This document shows positions 15,673-25,229 of a DNA stretch of 64,000 nucleotides, piece by piece. Within the stretch, counting starts at the first letter, position 1. The number at the start of each line of letters is the position of its first letter. The translations under genes were made by a program, and so were the position numbers. The stretch comes from Sulfitobacter sp. EhC04 (GTDB taxonomy: Bacteria > Pseudomonadota > Alphaproteobacteria > Rhodobacterales > Rhodobacteraceae): contig NZ_LXYI01000049.1 in the NCBI RefSeq assembly GCF_001650875.1, forward strand, positions 21,358 through 85,357. Direction: 5' to 3'. The notes under the pieces are model-generated. The model did no database searches, was not told the origin of the DNA, and saw only the letters and a program-made list of their open reading frames with translations.

Positions 15673-17096
15673 GATGAGGCTCCTTTCACAACGGCGCGCA
15701 CGCCGTCGGCCCAGATCTGCTCTGCCGCTTGGGTAACTGGCGCCTGCATCCGTTGGGCAAAATCGGCGGGGAAAATATCCTCGACCGCCAGCAGCGACGC
15801 AACAATCTGCGCAGGACCCGTCGCCTGCGCCGCCAAAGCGTGCAGACGGTCAGCCATGGGATCCCGCACATCTATAGGCTGCCCGGCCTCGTCCACGCCC
15901 GAAACATAGCGCATCCACCCTGCCACGGCCACGCACATCGCTGTCGTGGGGCGCGCGGAATCCAAATTTTCCCGCAACGTTCCCAACAAGCGTTGAGGCA
16001 GTTTCTGGCTGCCGTCCATGGCGATCTGCCAGGTCCGGTGCCGGATCGCAGGGTTGGCATAGCGGTCGAAAAGCGCGTCAGCATACTGCGTCAGGCTCAC
16101 GCCTTTGGGGGCCACGACGGCGGGCATGATTTCTGACCACAAAGCGCGGACATAGGCGGCAAAGACCGGATCGGCCACGGTTTCGGCGATGGTCTCGTGC
16201 CCTGCCAGATAGCCGGTATAGGCTAGCGCTGAATGCGTGCCGTTCAGCATCCGCAACTTCATGTGCTCGTGTGCGGTGACATCCGCGACCATCTCGGCAC
16301 CTGCGGCCCCAAGATCGGGGCGCTGGCCATCGACGAAATAATCCTCGACCGCCCATTGCGCGAAAGGTTCGTGCATCACGGGGGCCGCATCGTACGTGCC
16401 GGTCTGCGCCGCAAGTCGGCGAATGTCGTCGTCGGTCGTTGCGGGTGTGATCCGGTCTACCATGGTAGAGGGGAAGCGCCCTTCGGCCGCGATCCATGCG
16501 GCGAGTTTGGGATCGATCCTTTCGGCAAGCTGCAACACCATGCCGCGCACCAGCTTGCCGTTTTCGGGCAGGTTATCGCAGGTCAGCACCGTAAATGGCG
16601 GCACCCCTGCCGCATGGCGCCGCGCCAGCGCACGTACCAGATATCCGGGGGTCGAAACGGGAAGATCGTGGGCCAGATCGTACTGGATATCGGGGTGATC
16701 GAGGTTCAGCGCGCCGGTGGACGGATTGTGGCAATATCCCTTTTCCGTGACGGTGAGCGTCACGATCTTCACACCCGGATCGGCCATCGCAGTCAGAACC
16801 GCGTCGGGGTCTTCAGGGGCCACCAGAACATCATTCAGTACATCGATCTTGCGCAGTTTTTCCCCATCCGCTCCAAGGCTGACCGAGGTATACGACCAAT
16901 TCTGCGGGCGCAAGGCATCGCGCGTGTCGGGGCTGCGCAGGGACACACCAATGATGCCCCAGTCACCGCCCGAAGCCGCCATGGCATCGGCGATATACAC
17001 ACATCCAAAGGCACGGAAAAACGCCCCAAGCCCCAGATGGACAATGCCCGTCGCGGGGCGATTGTTTGCAAGATCAGCGGGCAAGCCAGCCTCCAT
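15669..17096 (-). CDS. uxuB: Mannitol-dehydrogenase-family oxidoreductase, probable fructuronate reductase
   Basis: 475 residues. It has the N-terminal Rossmann start 'TGIVHLGLGAFFRAF' (usually GLGAFHRAH, so both His are Phe here) and the catalytic K-N-H arrangement 'MKLRMLNGTHSALAY' of polyol dehydrogenases. It reduces fructuronate to mannonate with NADH. Because uxaA is present but uxaB is not, it may also reduce tagaturonate (inference). The start lies inside the end of kduD (23-bp overlap). Confidence 0.88.
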   Translation of the reverse strand: MEAGLPADLANNRPATGIVHLGLGAFFRAFGCVYIADAMAASGGDWGIIGVSLRSPDTRDALRPQNWSYTSVSLGADGEKLRKIDVLNDVLVAPEDPDAVLTAMADPGVKIVTLTVTEKGYCHNPSTGALNLDHPDIQYDLAHDLPVSTPGYLVRALARRHAAGVPPFTVLTCDNLPENGKLVRGMVLQLAERIDPKLAAWIAAEGRFPSTMVDRITPATTDDDIRRLAAQTGTYDAAPVMHEPFAQWAVEDYFVDGQRPDLGAAGAEMVADVTAHEHMKLRMLNGTHSALAYTGYLAGHETIAETVADPVFAAYVRALWSEIMPAVVAPKGVSLTQYADALFDRYANPAIRHRTWQIAMDGSQKLPQRLLGTLRENLDSARPTTAMCVAVAGWMRYVSGVDEAGQPIDVRDPMADRLHALAAQATGPAQIVASLLAVEDIFPADFAQRMQAPVTQAAEQIWADGVRAVVKGASS

Positions 17097-17817
17097 CCAC
17101 GTTCAGAACTGCCCCATGCACATATCCCGCCGCCGGGGCGCTCAGAAAAACCGCCGCGCCCGCGATGTCAGACGCCGCCCCCCAGCGACCTGCGGGAATG
17201 CGGTCAAGGATCGCCTTGTTCCGCTCGGGGTCGGCGCGCAGCGCTTCGGTGTTGTTGGTCTCGATATAGCCGGGGGCGACTGCGTTGACGTTGATGCCCT
17301 TGGTGGCCCATTCGTTGGCCAAAATCTTGGTCAGCCCCGCCACGCCGTGTTTTGACGCGGTGTAGGACGGCACGCGGATGCCACCCTGAAACGACAACAA
17401 CGAAGCGATGTTCACGACAGCGCCGGTCCCCTTGCGCGCCAGCACCGCCTTGGCGAAGGCCTGCGTGGTGAAAAACAGCGCCTTGAGATTTACATCCATA
17501 ACCGCGTCCCAATCCGCTTCGGTAAAGTCGACTGAGGCGTTTCGACGGATGATGCCTGCGTTGTTGATCAGAATGTCGATATTCTGGCCGTCGAACAGCC
17601 CCTTTCCCGCCATCGGATCGGCAAAATCAACGAGGATGGTGGACGCGGTGCCCCCCGTAGCCTCAATCATACCCACGGTTTCCTCACAGGCCCGGCGCCC
17701 GGCGCAAATCACCGTCGCGCCGGCCTGGGCAAGACCCACGGCGATGGCCTGACCGATACCGGTATTGGCGCCGGTGACCAGCGCGCGACGGCCCGCTAGA
17801 TCGAAAGGATTGCTCAC
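17074..17817 (-). CDS. kduD: 2-deoxy-D-gluconate 3-dehydrogenase / DKI reductase (SDR)
   Basis: 247 residues, a classical short-chain dehydrogenase. It has the cofactor motif 'TGANTGIGQAIAV' near residue 16, NNAG in 'ILINNAGIIRR', and the catalytic YTASK in 'VPSYTASKHGVAG'. It reduces 5-keto-4-deoxyuronate's isomer (2,5-diketo-3-deoxygluconate) to 2-keto-3-deoxygluconate. The start overlaps the kduI stop by ATGA, which fits the KduI-KduD sequential reaction. Confidence 0.92.
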   Translation of the reverse strand: MSNPFDLAGRRALVTGANTGIGQAIAVGLAQAGATVICAGRRACEETVGMIEATGGTASTILVDFADPMAGKGLFDGQNIDILINNAGIIRRNASVDFTEADWDAVMDVNLKALFFTTQAFAKAVLARKGTGAVVNIASLLSFQGGIRVPSYTASKHGVAGLTKILANEWATKGINVNAVAPGYIETNNTEALRADPERNKAILDRIPAGRWGAASDIAGAAVFLSAPAAGYVHGAVLNVDGGWLAR

Positions 17818-18638
17818 CGCAGATCCCCCATGGCGACCATATCCATATCGGTGAAATCAACATTGTCGCCCGCCATCGCCCAACAGAATGTGTAGGACGC
17901 CGTGCCCGCACCGGCGTGGATCGACCACGGCGGAGAGATCACGGCTTCTTCGTTGGCCATGACGATGTGGCGGGTCTGGTCAGGTTCTCCCATCAGGTGA
18001 AAGACGCGCTGATCTTCGGGGAGCTGGAAGTACAGATACGCTTCCATCCGGCGGTCATGCAGGTGGGCGGGCATCGTGTTCCAGACGGAGCCTTCTGCGA
18101 ATTGCGTATAGCCCATCAGAAGTTGACAGGATTTGCAGACCTCGGGGTGCAGAAACTGGATGATTACCCGTTCGTTTGCGGTCTCGCGGGCCCCCATCTC
18201 AACCCGGCGCGCATCCTTGAGGGTGATCAGCGTGGTCGGATAGGTCTGATGCGCAGGGGCCGACAGGACATAGAACCGCCCTGCCCCGTCAAAGGTCACC
18301 GGCCCGGCACCCATGCCGATATAAAGCACCTCGCCCTTGCCCAGCTCATAGGTCTGGCCGCTGACCGTTACACTGCCCGCCTCACCGATGTTGAGAATGC
18401 CCATTTCGCGCCGCTCAAGGATGGTTGCAGTGCCTGTGGCGTCGACCTTGTCCAGCGTCAGCGCCTTGCCCGCAGGCACGGCAGAACCTAGGATCAGGCG
18501 GTCGTAATGGCTGTAGACAAGGTTGATTTCGCCATCAACGAACAGACCTCCCACATGGAAATGATCGCGCAGCTGGTCCGTGTCGAGCGTCTTGGCTGTT
18601 GCAGGGTCGATGGCATGGCGGGTCTGGGTCTTGAGCAT
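17814..18638 (-). CDS. kduI: 4-deoxy-L-threo-5-hexulose uronate isomerase
   Basis: 274 residues, the family length. The N-terminus 'MLKTQTRHAIDPATAKTLDT' is followed by 'LRDHFHVGGLF', and the metal-binding cupin core is 'MPAHLHDRRMEAYLYFQLP' (His-x-His and Glu). It isomerises 5-keto-4-deoxyuronate, the product of unsaturated uronates released by polysaccharide lyases. Its presence points to lyase-derived substrates in addition to saturated uronates. Confidence 0.94.
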   Translation of the reverse strand: MLKTQTRHAIDPATAKTLDTDQLRDHFHVGGLFVDGEINLVYSHYDRLILGSAVPAGKALTLDKVDATGTATILERREMGILNIGEAGSVTVSGQTYELGKGEVLYIGMGAGPVTFDGAGRFYVLSAPAHQTYPTTLITLKDARRVEMGARETANERVIIQFLHPEVCKSCQLLMGYTQFAEGSVWNTMPAHLHDRRMEAYLYFQLPEDQRVFHLMGEPDQTRHIVMANEEAVISPPWSIHAGAGTASYTFCWAMAGDNVDFTDMDMVAMGDLR

Positions 18639-18655
18639 TTGGCTTGTCTTTCTTT

Positions 18656-18961
18656 TCAGAGGAAATCGTCGCGGCGGGGGGTAAAGCTGTCGATCAGGGT
18701 TCCGGCAGCGGTGCAGACGCAGCCGTGACGCACACCGGAAGGAATCACGATGCTGTCGCCCGGTCCCAGATCATGGGTGACGTCGCCCACGGTGAAGGTG
18801 AAGCGACCGGCCTCGACGTAGGTGGCCTGCGCGTGGGGATGGTTGTGCAGTTTGCCCTCGGCGCCGTCGTGGAAACGAAAGGCGACCACCATCAGATCGG
18901 GGTTTTCGGCCAGCACCTGACGGGTCACGCCGGGATCGGTGGGAACAACGGGATAGCGCAT
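18656..18961 (-). CDS. kdgF: KdgF-like cupin, unsaturated uronate linearisation
   Basis: 101 residues, a single cupin domain with metal ligands in 'KLHNHPHAQATYVEAG' and 'IPSGVRHGCV'. KdgF converts 4,5-unsaturated monouronates to the linear ketone used by KduI. The frame is open far upstream through the TRAP permease gene, but only this part is real. The ATG follows GAGG at six bases and lies 8 bp after dctM. Confidence 0.88.
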   Translation of the reverse strand: MRYPVVPTDPGVTRQVLAENPDLMVVAFRFHDGAEGKLHNHPHAQATYVEAGRFTFTVGDVTHDLGPGDSIVIPSGVRHGCVCTAAGTLIDSFTPRRDDFL

Positions 18962-18969
18962 GTCTTGCC

Positions 18970-20250
18970 TCATCTGAACATCGACGGCAGCCACAACGAC
19001 AGCGCCGGAATATAAGTGACCAGCATCAGCGTCGCAAAGGCGGCACCATAGAAGGGCCAGATCGTGCGCACCGCGTCCCAGATCGGAATGCGCCCCACTG
19101 CACAGCCTACGAACAGCACCGCCCCCACGGGCGGCGTGCACAGGCCGATACCAAGGTTGAGGATCAGGATTACGCCGAAGTGGACGGGATCGACACCGAA
19201 TGCCATGGCGACCGGCAGGAAGATCGGCGTCGTGATCACGATCAGCGGCGACATATCCATGAACGTGCCAAGGATCAGCAGCACGACGTTCAGCAACAGC
19301 AGGATCACGATCGGGTTGTCCGACACGCCCTGCAACATCTGCACCATCGACGCGGGCACGCGGGTATAGGCCAGCAGCCAGCCAAAGGATGCCGCACAAC
19401 CGATGACCATCAGCACCATCGCCGTTGTGCGGACGGCAGCGAAGGTCGCTTCGATGAAGTCGTGCCAGCTGAGGCTGCGGTAGACGAAGAAGGTCACCAA
19501 GAGCGCGTAGACCACCGCGATGTTGGAGGATTCCGACGCGGTGAAGACGCCCGACCGCACCCCGCCAAAGATGATCGCCACGAGGATCAGGCCCGGTGCG
19601 GCGGAGATGAAAAGCGTGCCGATCATGCGGAAGCCCTGGAACTTTTGCACCGGGTAGCCCTTGCGCTTTGCCACCCACCAGGCGGTGATCATCAGGACCA
19701 GCGCCAGCAGGAAGCCGGGGATGATGCCCGCCGTGAACAGATCCGCAATGGAGATGCGCCCGCCTGCGGCGATGGAATAGATGATCATGTTGTGCGACGG
19801 CGGCAGCAGCAGCGCGATGATCGAGCTGACGACGGTGATGTTCACCGCGTAGTCGGCATCGTATCCGCGCTCCTTCATCTGCGGCACCATCAGCCCCCCG
19901 ACGGCGGAGGCGTCGGCGGCGGCAGAGCCCGACACGCCGCCGAACATCACGGATGACAGGACGTTGACCTGCCCCAGCCCGCCCCGGAAATGGCCAACGA
20001 AGGCCCCGGCAAGCGCCACGAGGCGGCGCGCGATGTCGCCGCGCACCATCAGGTCGCCCGCGAAGATGAAGAACGGAATGGCCATCAGCGCGAAGGCCGA
20101 CACGCCGGAATTGAGCCGCTGGAACACCACGACCGGCGGCAGCCCCAGATAGGCGATGGTCGCGAAGCTGGAAACCCCAAGGCAGAAGGCGACCGGGGTG
20201 CCGATCAGCAGCAGGAACACGAAGGTCCCGAAGAGTACGTAAAGTTCCAA
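18970..20250 (-). CDS. TRAP transporter large permease (DctM type)
   Basis: 426 residues with about a dozen hydrophobic segments. Family markers are 'MAIPFFIFAGDLMVRGDIAR', 'GGVSGSAAADASAVGGLM' and 'LLLPPSHNMIIYS'. It forms the sodium-driven channel of a tripartite ATP-independent periplasmic transporter with the DctQ and DctP proteins upstream. Location within uxa/uxu/kdu genes points to a uronate or unsaturated oligouronide as cargo. Starts 3 bp after dctQ. Confidence 0.94.
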   Translation of the reverse strand: MELYVLFGTFVFLLLIGTPVAFCLGVSSFATIAYLGLPPVVVFQRLNSGVSAFALMAIPFFIFAGDLMVRGDIARRLVALAGAFVGHFRGGLGQVNVLSSVMFGGVSGSAAADASAVGGLMVPQMKERGYDADYAVNITVVSSIIALLLPPSHNMIIYSIAAGGRISIADLFTAGIIPGFLLALVLMITAWWVAKRKGYPVQKFQGFRMIGTLFISAAPGLILVAIIFGGVRSGVFTASESSNIAVVYALLVTFFVYRSLSWHDFIEATFAAVRTTAMVLMVIGCAASFGWLLAYTRVPASMVQMLQGVSDNPIVILLLLNVVLLILGTFMDMSPLIVITTPIFLPVAMAFGVDPVHFGVILILNLGIGLCTPPVGAVLFVGCAVGRIPIWDAVRTIWPFYGAAFATLMLVTYIPALSLWLPSMFR

Positions 20251-20253
20251 GGG

Positions 20254-20775
20254 TCAATCCTCTATCGGGTCATCGCCGAAGCGAGCGGTCGGCAGGCCTG
20301 CGGCACGGCGCACCATGCGCTCGACCGAGAAGATCACGATCAAAATGCCCCCGGCGACGATAGGTATGAAATCGAAAGCCCCCGATATGCCGAGACTGGG
20401 CAGCTTGTTGCCGGCGGTCTTTGCGGCAAGCTGCCAGCCGTACCAGATCATGCCCGCCCCGAAGCTCGTCACGAAGAAATCGGAGACCGAAAACAGCACC
20501 AGCTTGGCCCGTTGCGGCAGCAGATAGAGGACCACGTCGAAGGACAGGTGATATCCCTCGCGGATGCCCACGGCGGCGCCGAGAAAGATGAACCAGCCCA
20601 TGATCATGACCGATGCAGGTTCGGTCCAGACAAGGCTGTCGTTGAGGATGTAGCGCCAGAAGACCTGCGCGGCGATCAGCGCGGTCATCAACACCAGCCC
20701 GCCCCCCGCGACCCATAGGGCGAGGCGAGACAGGCGGCCGGTGGCCACGGCAACGGAGGTCATACGGTTGGTCAC
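20254..20775 (-). CDS. TRAP transporter small permease (DctQ type)
   Basis: 173 residues with four predicted membrane helices; 'QVFWRYILNDSLVWTEPASV' is typical of DctQ. It is the small membrane partner of the DctM protein. A strong GC hairpin lies between it and the binding-protein gene. Confidence 0.92.
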   Translation of the reverse strand: MTNRMTSVAVATGRLSRLALWVAGGGLVLMTALIAAQVFWRYILNDSLVWTEPASVMIMGWFIFLGAAVGIREGYHLSFDVVLYLLPQRAKLVLFSVSDFFVTSFGAGMIWYGWQLAAKTAGNKLPSLGISGAFDFIPIVAGGILIVIFSVERMVRRAAGLPTARFGDDPIED

Positions 20776-20803
20776 AACTGGCGATCCCTGAGCAAGAAGT
20801 TGA

Positions 20804-20827
20804 CCCGCCCCCGAAAGCGGAGGCGGG
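20804..20827 (-). terminator. Hairpin between dctP and dctQ
   Basis: CCCGCCCCCG and CGGAGGCGGG can pair over ten positions (one G-T) with a 4-base loop. No U-run follows, so it is more likely an mRNA stabiliser or leaky attenuator than a full terminator. This would raise the binding-protein level above that of the permeases. Confidence 0.6.
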
Positions 20828-20838
20828 CCGGGTGAGGC

Positions 20839-21819
20839 TTATTCGGTCGCCTGAATGTCTTCGACCATTTTCTTGAGTTTGTCCGAGGTCACGTATTTCT
20901 GGTAAACCGGCTTCATCGCCTCGATGAAGGGGGTCTTGTCGATGTCGGTCACGATCTCGACGCCCGCTTCACGCACCTTGGCTTCGGATTCCTTTTCGCG
21001 GGCGTTCCACAACTCGCGCATCAGCGGAACGGAGTCCTTTGCGGCCTGGCGGACCATCTCCTGATCCTCGGCGGACAACTTGTCGAAGCTCGACTTGGAC
21101 ATCACCAGAACTTCCGGCACGATCAGGTGCTGGTCAAGCGTGTAGTATTTGGCAACCTCGAAATGACCCGAGCTGTCATAGGACGGCCAGTTGTTTTCCG
21201 CCCCGTCGATCACGCCGGTCTGGATGCTGGAATAAACCTCGCCGTAAGGCATCGGCGTGGCGTTGGCACCAAGGGCCGCAACCATGTCAACGAACATGTC
21301 CGACTGCATCACGCGAAACTTCATGCCCGCGAGATCTGCCATCGAATTGATCGGCTTTTCGGAGTTGTAAAAGCTGCGCGAGCCGCCGTCGTAAAACGCC
21401 AGACCAACCAGATCATGAGCACTGAACGCGTCCAGAATTTGCTGGCCGATGGGGCCGTCCATGACTTTGTGCATATGGTCAACCGACCGGAAGATATAGG
21501 GCAACGACGGTACTTGGGTTTCTTCGATGATGTTGTTGAACGGTCCAAGCGAGACGCGGTTCATGTCGATCACGCCGAACTGGGTCTGCTCGATTGTGTC
21601 TTTTTCTTCGCCAAGCTGGGCTGAGTGGAACACCTCGATGCACAGACGTCCGTCGGACCGCTCTTCGAGCATGTCGCCCATGGCGTCAACTGCGGCAACC
21701 GTTGGATAGCCATCGGGGTGTGTGTCCGACGACCGGAACGTGATTTCGCAGGCAAATGCGCTGGATGCCAAGGCGACGCTCGCCAACAGAGCGGCCCCCA
21801 GAGTTTTCGTGTAAGTCAT
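20839..21819 (-). CDS. TRAP transporter substrate-binding protein (DctP type)
   Basis: 326 residues. I chose the ATG preceded by GGGAGG; it begins with a clean signal peptide ([20 protein letters not shown], then AFA before Cys-Glu), although the frame is open for 66 more codons. DctP markers are '[20 protein letters not shown]' and '[19 protein letters not shown]', which contains the carboxylate-binding region. Periplasmic receptor, probably for a uronate (from context). The gene starts 25 bp after uxaC. Confidence 0.93.
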   Translation of the reverse strand: MTYTKTLGAALLASVALASSAFACEITFRSSDTHPDGYPTVAAVDAMGDMLEERSDGRLCIEVFHSAQLGEEKDTIEQTQFGVIDMNRVSLGPFNNIIEETQVPSLPYIFRSVDHMHKVMDGPIGQQILDAFSAHDLVGLAFYDGGSRSFYNSEKPINSMADLAGMKFRVMQSDMFVDMVAALGANATPMPYGEVYSSIQTGVIDGAENNWPSYDSSGHFEVAKYYTLDQHLIVPEVLVMSKSSFDKLSAEDQEMVRQAAKDSVPLMRELWNAREKESEAKVREAGVEIVTDIDKTPFIEAMKPVYQKYVTSDKLKKMVEDIQATE

Positions 21820-21844
21820 TATTTTTCCTCCCAGAAATTGCTCA

Positions 21845-23251
21845 TCAGAGCTTGTAGGCCTGTTTTGCAAGCCGATATGCAAGGTCGTGCGCGACCTCAG
21901 ATGCTTCGTCCCTGTCCAGTCGGCCGGTTTCGACCAGATTGGCAAGGAACGAACAATCAACCCGACGCGCCACATCGTGGCGGGCGGGAATGGAACAAAA
22001 CGCGCGGGTGTCGTCATTAAATCCGACAGTGTTGTAAAACCCTGCGGTCTCCGTCGTCATCTCACGAAACCGCATCATCCCTTCGTAGCTGTCATGAAAC
22101 CACCACGGCGGGCCAAGGCGCAGCGCCGGATAGACGCCGGCCAAAGGGGCCAGTTCGCGGGCATAAGATGTCTCGTCCAACGTGAACAGGATGACGGTCA
22201 GGTCTGGTTCGCAGCCCACGGCATTCAAAAGCGGGCGCAGGGCGGTCACATAATCGGTGCGCGTCGGGATGTCGTACCCTTTGTCGCGACCAAACCGGCC
22301 CATAATGCTTGCGGAATGGTTGCGCGCGGCGCCGGGGTGGATTTGCAGGACCAGACCATCATCCAGCGACATGCGCGCCATCTCGGTCAGCATATGACCG
22401 CGAAAGCAATCCGCCTCGTCCGCGCTGCATTTGCCCTGAAGCGCCTTATCGAACAAGGCAGCAGCCGCTGAGGGGTCCAGATCTTCGGTGCGCGCGGTGG
22501 GATGACCATGGTCTGATGACGTGGCCCCGAAGCATTTGAAGAATGCGCGGCGGTTGCGATGGGCCGCCAGATAGCCGGTCCATGTGGTGGCATCCTCGCC
22601 CGCCATCTCTCCCATTTTCGCGACGTTGTCGGCAAAGCCATCAAATTCGGGATCGACCACTGCATCGGGGCGGTAGGCCGTCACGACCTTGCCGGACCAG
22701 CCGCTGTCCTGGATCATCTTGTGCCAATTCAGATCGTCGATGGCGCTTTCAGTGGTGGAAATCGCTTCGATCTTGAACCGTTCGAACAGCGCACGTGGGC
22801 GGAAGGCTTCGGTTTTCAAGCAGGCATCAATCTGGTCGTAGATCGCATCGGCGGAATGCGTCGACAAGCGTTCCGTCACGCCAAAGACTTCTTGCAGCAC
22901 ATGATCGATCCAGATGCGCGACGGCGTGCCACGAAACAGGTGATACCTGCTGGCAAACAGACGCCAGATCTTTCGGCTGTCCTGCTCAATAGGTCCGCCG
23001 TCCACACGCGGAACGCCCAGATCCTCAAGCGCAACCCCCTGCGAATGAAGCATCCGGAAAACATAGTGATCTGGGGTGACGAGCAATTGCGCCGGATCGG
23101 AAAACGCCTTGTTTTCGGCGAACCAGCGGGGGTCCGTGTGACCGTGCGGGCTGATGATGGGCAAATCCTTGATCATCTCGTACAGGTCCCGCGCCAAGGC
23201 CCGAACGGTCGGGTCCGTTGGAAACAAGCGGCTTTCATCAAGAAGTGGCAT
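21845..23251 (-). CDS. uxaC: Glucuronate/galacturonate isomerase
   Basis: 468 residues, the family length. It has the metal-binding '[18 protein letters not shown]' near residue 37 and '[20 protein letters not shown]' further on. It isomerises glucuronate to fructuronate and galacturonate to tagaturonate, the entry step for both branches of the operon. It is the first gene of the ten-gene run, with GGGGGG before the ATG, and is divergent from the GntR gene. Confidence 0.95.
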   Translation of the reverse strand: MPLLDESRLFPTDPTVRALARDLYEMIKDLPIISPHGHTDPRWFAENKAFSDPAQLLVTPDHYVFRMLHSQGVALEDLGVPRVDGGPIEQDSRKIWRLFASRYHLFRGTPSRIWIDHVLQEVFGVTERLSTHSADAIYDQIDACLKTEAFRPRALFERFKIEAISTTESAIDDLNWHKMIQDSGWSGKVVTAYRPDAVVDPEFDGFADNVAKMGEMAGEDATTWTGYLAAHRNRRAFFKCFGATSSDHGHPTARTEDLDPSAAAALFDKALQGKCSADEADCFRGHMLTEMARMSLDDGLVLQIHPGAARNHSASIMGRFGRDKGYDIPTRTDYVTALRPLLNAVGCEPDLTVILFTLDETSYARELAPLAGVYPALRLGPPWWFHDSYEGMMRFREMTTETAGFYNTVGFNDDTRAFCSIPARHDVARRVDCSFLANLVETGRLDRDEASEVAHDLAYRLAKQAYKL

Positions 23252-23300
23252 TTTGACCCCCCGTTTGGTCGCTTGACCGCACCTCCTATGCTGCCAACCT

Positions 23301-23350
23301 AACTGATATCCTAGTTTATCAAAATTACCTTGTCAACTAATATCCTAGTT
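23301..23350. promoter_or_regulatory. Two 16-bp repeats, probable GntR operators
   Basis: AACTGATATCCTAGTT (23301-23316) and AACTAATATCCTAGTT (23335-23350) differ at one base and start 34 bp apart. Each has AACT...AGTT outer symmetry. They lie in the intergenic region between uxaC and the GntR gene, where a regulator of both transcripts would bind. Confidence 0.65.
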
Positions 23351-23414
23351 GCATTTTACCCTGCAATCCGCCAGAATGTCATCAAGCGCTAGCACGCCGA
23401 GGGAGGAATACGTG

Positions 23415-24140
23415 ATGGATCAGACAGCTTTATCCGACATCAGGGAAGTGTCGCTGCCGGTTATCCAGCCTGCCCCGCAACCCACTGTTTCCGATCAAGT
23501 TTTCAACGCCTTGCAGCAACGCATCTTGACGCTCGAACTGCCACCCCAAACCAAGATTTCCGAAGCGGATGTTTCAAAGAAAATGGGTGTGTCGCGGCAG
23601 CCCGTGCGCGAGGCGTTCAAACGCCTGGCAAAGCTCGGCTTCCTCAATATCCGCCCACAAGCCAGCACAATGGTCAGCCTGATCTCGGAACGCGACGTGT
23701 TGCGCGCCAAATTCATCCGCATCGCCCTTGAGGTGCACACCTGTCGCACCGCGTGCGAGGTCATCACCCCAAAAGGAATTGACGCGCTGAACGCACTGAT
23801 CGCGCAACAACGAGCCGCCGTAGCGGCAAATGACAAGCGACGTTTTCATGCCCTTGACGATGCGTTCCACCGCGAAATCTGCGTCCAGTCCGGTGTCGGC
23901 TTTGTCTGGGACCTGATCTACGACAGCAAGGGGCATATGGACCGCATCCGCATGCTCTCGCTCGACGCGACGTCGCAGCGCCTCGCGCTCGACGAACACA
24001 TTGCCATCCTTGACGCGATCATCACACGCAAACCCGAAGACGCGGCGGCCGCCTTTGTGCAACACTTATCGCGGATCGACGATCTCATCGCCAAGATCAA
24101 AGCGGAAAACCACAACTGGTTCACAGACGGCGCCGAATGA
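23415..24140 (+). CDS. GntR-family regulator (FadR subfamily), uronate regulator
   Basis: About 241 residues from the ATG after GGGAGG; a GTG one codon earlier is also possible. It has an N-terminal winged helix ('KISEADVSKKMGVSRQPVRE') and a C-terminal helical FCD domain with metal/ligand residues around 'HALDDAFHREIC'. It resembles UxuR/ExuR-type regulators that sense uronates or KDG. It overlaps kdgK by ATGA and is divergent from the uronate operon. Confidence 0.88.
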   Translation: MDQTALSDIREVSLPVIQPAPQPTVSDQVFNALQQRILTLELPPQTKISEADVSKKMGVSRQPVREAFKRLAKLGFLNIRPQASTMVSLISERDVLRAKFIRIALEVHTCRTACEVITPKGIDALNALIAQQRAAVAANDKRRFHALDDAFHREICVQSGVGFVWDLIYDSKGHMDRIRMLSLDATSQRLALDEHIAILDAIITRKPEDAAAAFVQHLSRIDDLIAKIKAENHNWFTDGAE

Positions 24141-25066
24141 CACGTATTCTCGCGATTGGTGAATGTATGGTCGAAATGGCCCCTACGGCCGTTGTCGACA
24201 CCTACAAGATGGGGTTCGCGGGCGATACGATGAACACCGCGTGGTATCTGCGCCGCCTTCTTGGCCCCGATCATCAGGTCGACTATTTCACAGCCGTGGG
24301 CATCGACAGCGCCTCGGATCAGATGCTGGGCTTTCTGGAGCAAGCAGGCATCGGCACGGACCACATCACACGCCGCGCCGACCGAACAGTCGGGCTTTAC
24401 ATGGTCCAGTTGAACAATGGCGAACGCAGCTTCAACTACTGGCGCGGGCAGAGCGCCGCACGGACGCTGGCACAAGACGATACGCTGCTGAAGAGCGCGC
24501 TGAAGGGTGCGGATGTCGCCTTTTTTTCCGGAATTACCATAGCAATCTTGCCAGAGGGTGATCGCGCCCGAATCCTAGCTGTTTTAGCTACTTTCAAAGC
24601 CGCAGGCGGCACCGTGGTCTTCGATCCGAACTTGCGCCCCAAGCTTTGGGGCTCGAAGGAAGACATGACCTGCGCGATTATGCAGGCGGCGGCTGTCAGC
24701 TCGATCAGTTTGCCGTCGCACGAAGACGAAGCAGAATGGTTTGGCGATGCCGACAGCGCCGCAACCGCCGCGCGCTACGCGAAGGCCGGAGCGCGAACTG
24801 TACTCGTCAAAAATGGACCGGCCGAGATCCTCATTCATGCAGACGACACGATAACAACGATCAGCCCTGAAAAGATCGACACTGTGGTCGACACGACCGC
24901 CGCAGGGGACAGTTTCAACGCGGGCTATCTTGCCGCGCTCCTGCAAGGCGCGTCAGAAACCGAAGCGGCTGCGGCTGGTGCAGTATTGGCCGGGAAAGTC
25001 ATCCGTTCGCGAGGTGCTTTGGTCCCGCAAGCTACCGGCATCGTCAACTTGCGGGGCGTGATCTGA
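24137..25066 (+). CDS. kdgK: 2-keto-3-deoxygluconate kinase (PfkB family)
   Basis: 309 residues. It has the PfkB C-terminal signature 'DTTAAGDSFNAGY' near residue 253 and the N-terminal 'GECMVEMAP'. It phosphorylates KDG, the common product of the UxaA, UxuA and KduD branches, to KDPG; the aldolase is not in this window. Co-translated with the regulator. The last dozen residues (after 'SRGALVPQ') exceed what I expect, and an IS6 fragment begins 16 bp later, so the 3' end may have been altered. Confidence 0.92.
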   Translation: MTRILAIGECMVEMAPTAVVDTYKMGFAGDTMNTAWYLRRLLGPDHQVDYFTAVGIDSASDQMLGFLEQAGIGTDHITRRADRTVGLYMVQLNNGERSFNYWRGQSAARTLAQDDTLLKSALKGADVAFFSGITIAILPEGDRARILAVLATFKAAGGTVVFDPNLRPKLWGSKEDMTCAIMQAAAVSSISLPSHEDEAEWFGDADSAATAARYAKAGARTVLVKNGPAEILIHADDTITTISPEKIDTVVDTTAAGDSFNAGYLAALLQGASETEAAAAGAVLAGKVIRSRGALVPQATGIVNLRGVI

Positions 25067-25082
25067 AATCGTACCGACCGGC

Positions 25083-25229
25083 ATGGCAAAAGCCAAACAT
25101 TCCGGTGCCTTCAAGGGCCACCGTCTCCCGCCAGAGATCATTGCCTATGCGGTCTGGTCTTATTTTCGGTTTCCCTTGAGCCTACGCGATGTCGAGGATC
25201 TACTTGCCGCGCGGGGCATCATCGTAAGC
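25083..25229 (+). pseudogene. IS6-family transposase, N-terminal fragment
   Basis: About 49 codons of an IS6 transposase remain ('FKGHRLPPEIIAYAVWSYFR', 'SLRDVEDLLAARGIIVS'). It is then interrupted by an IS5-type terminal repeat. The left terminal repeat of this IS6 copy is not recognisable in front of it. Confidence 0.8.

Noticed and set aside
18962..20257. Long in-frame upstream extension of the kdgF gene (533 codons in all)
   Set aside because: It runs through the dctM gene in another frame; only the last 101 codons look like a cupin.
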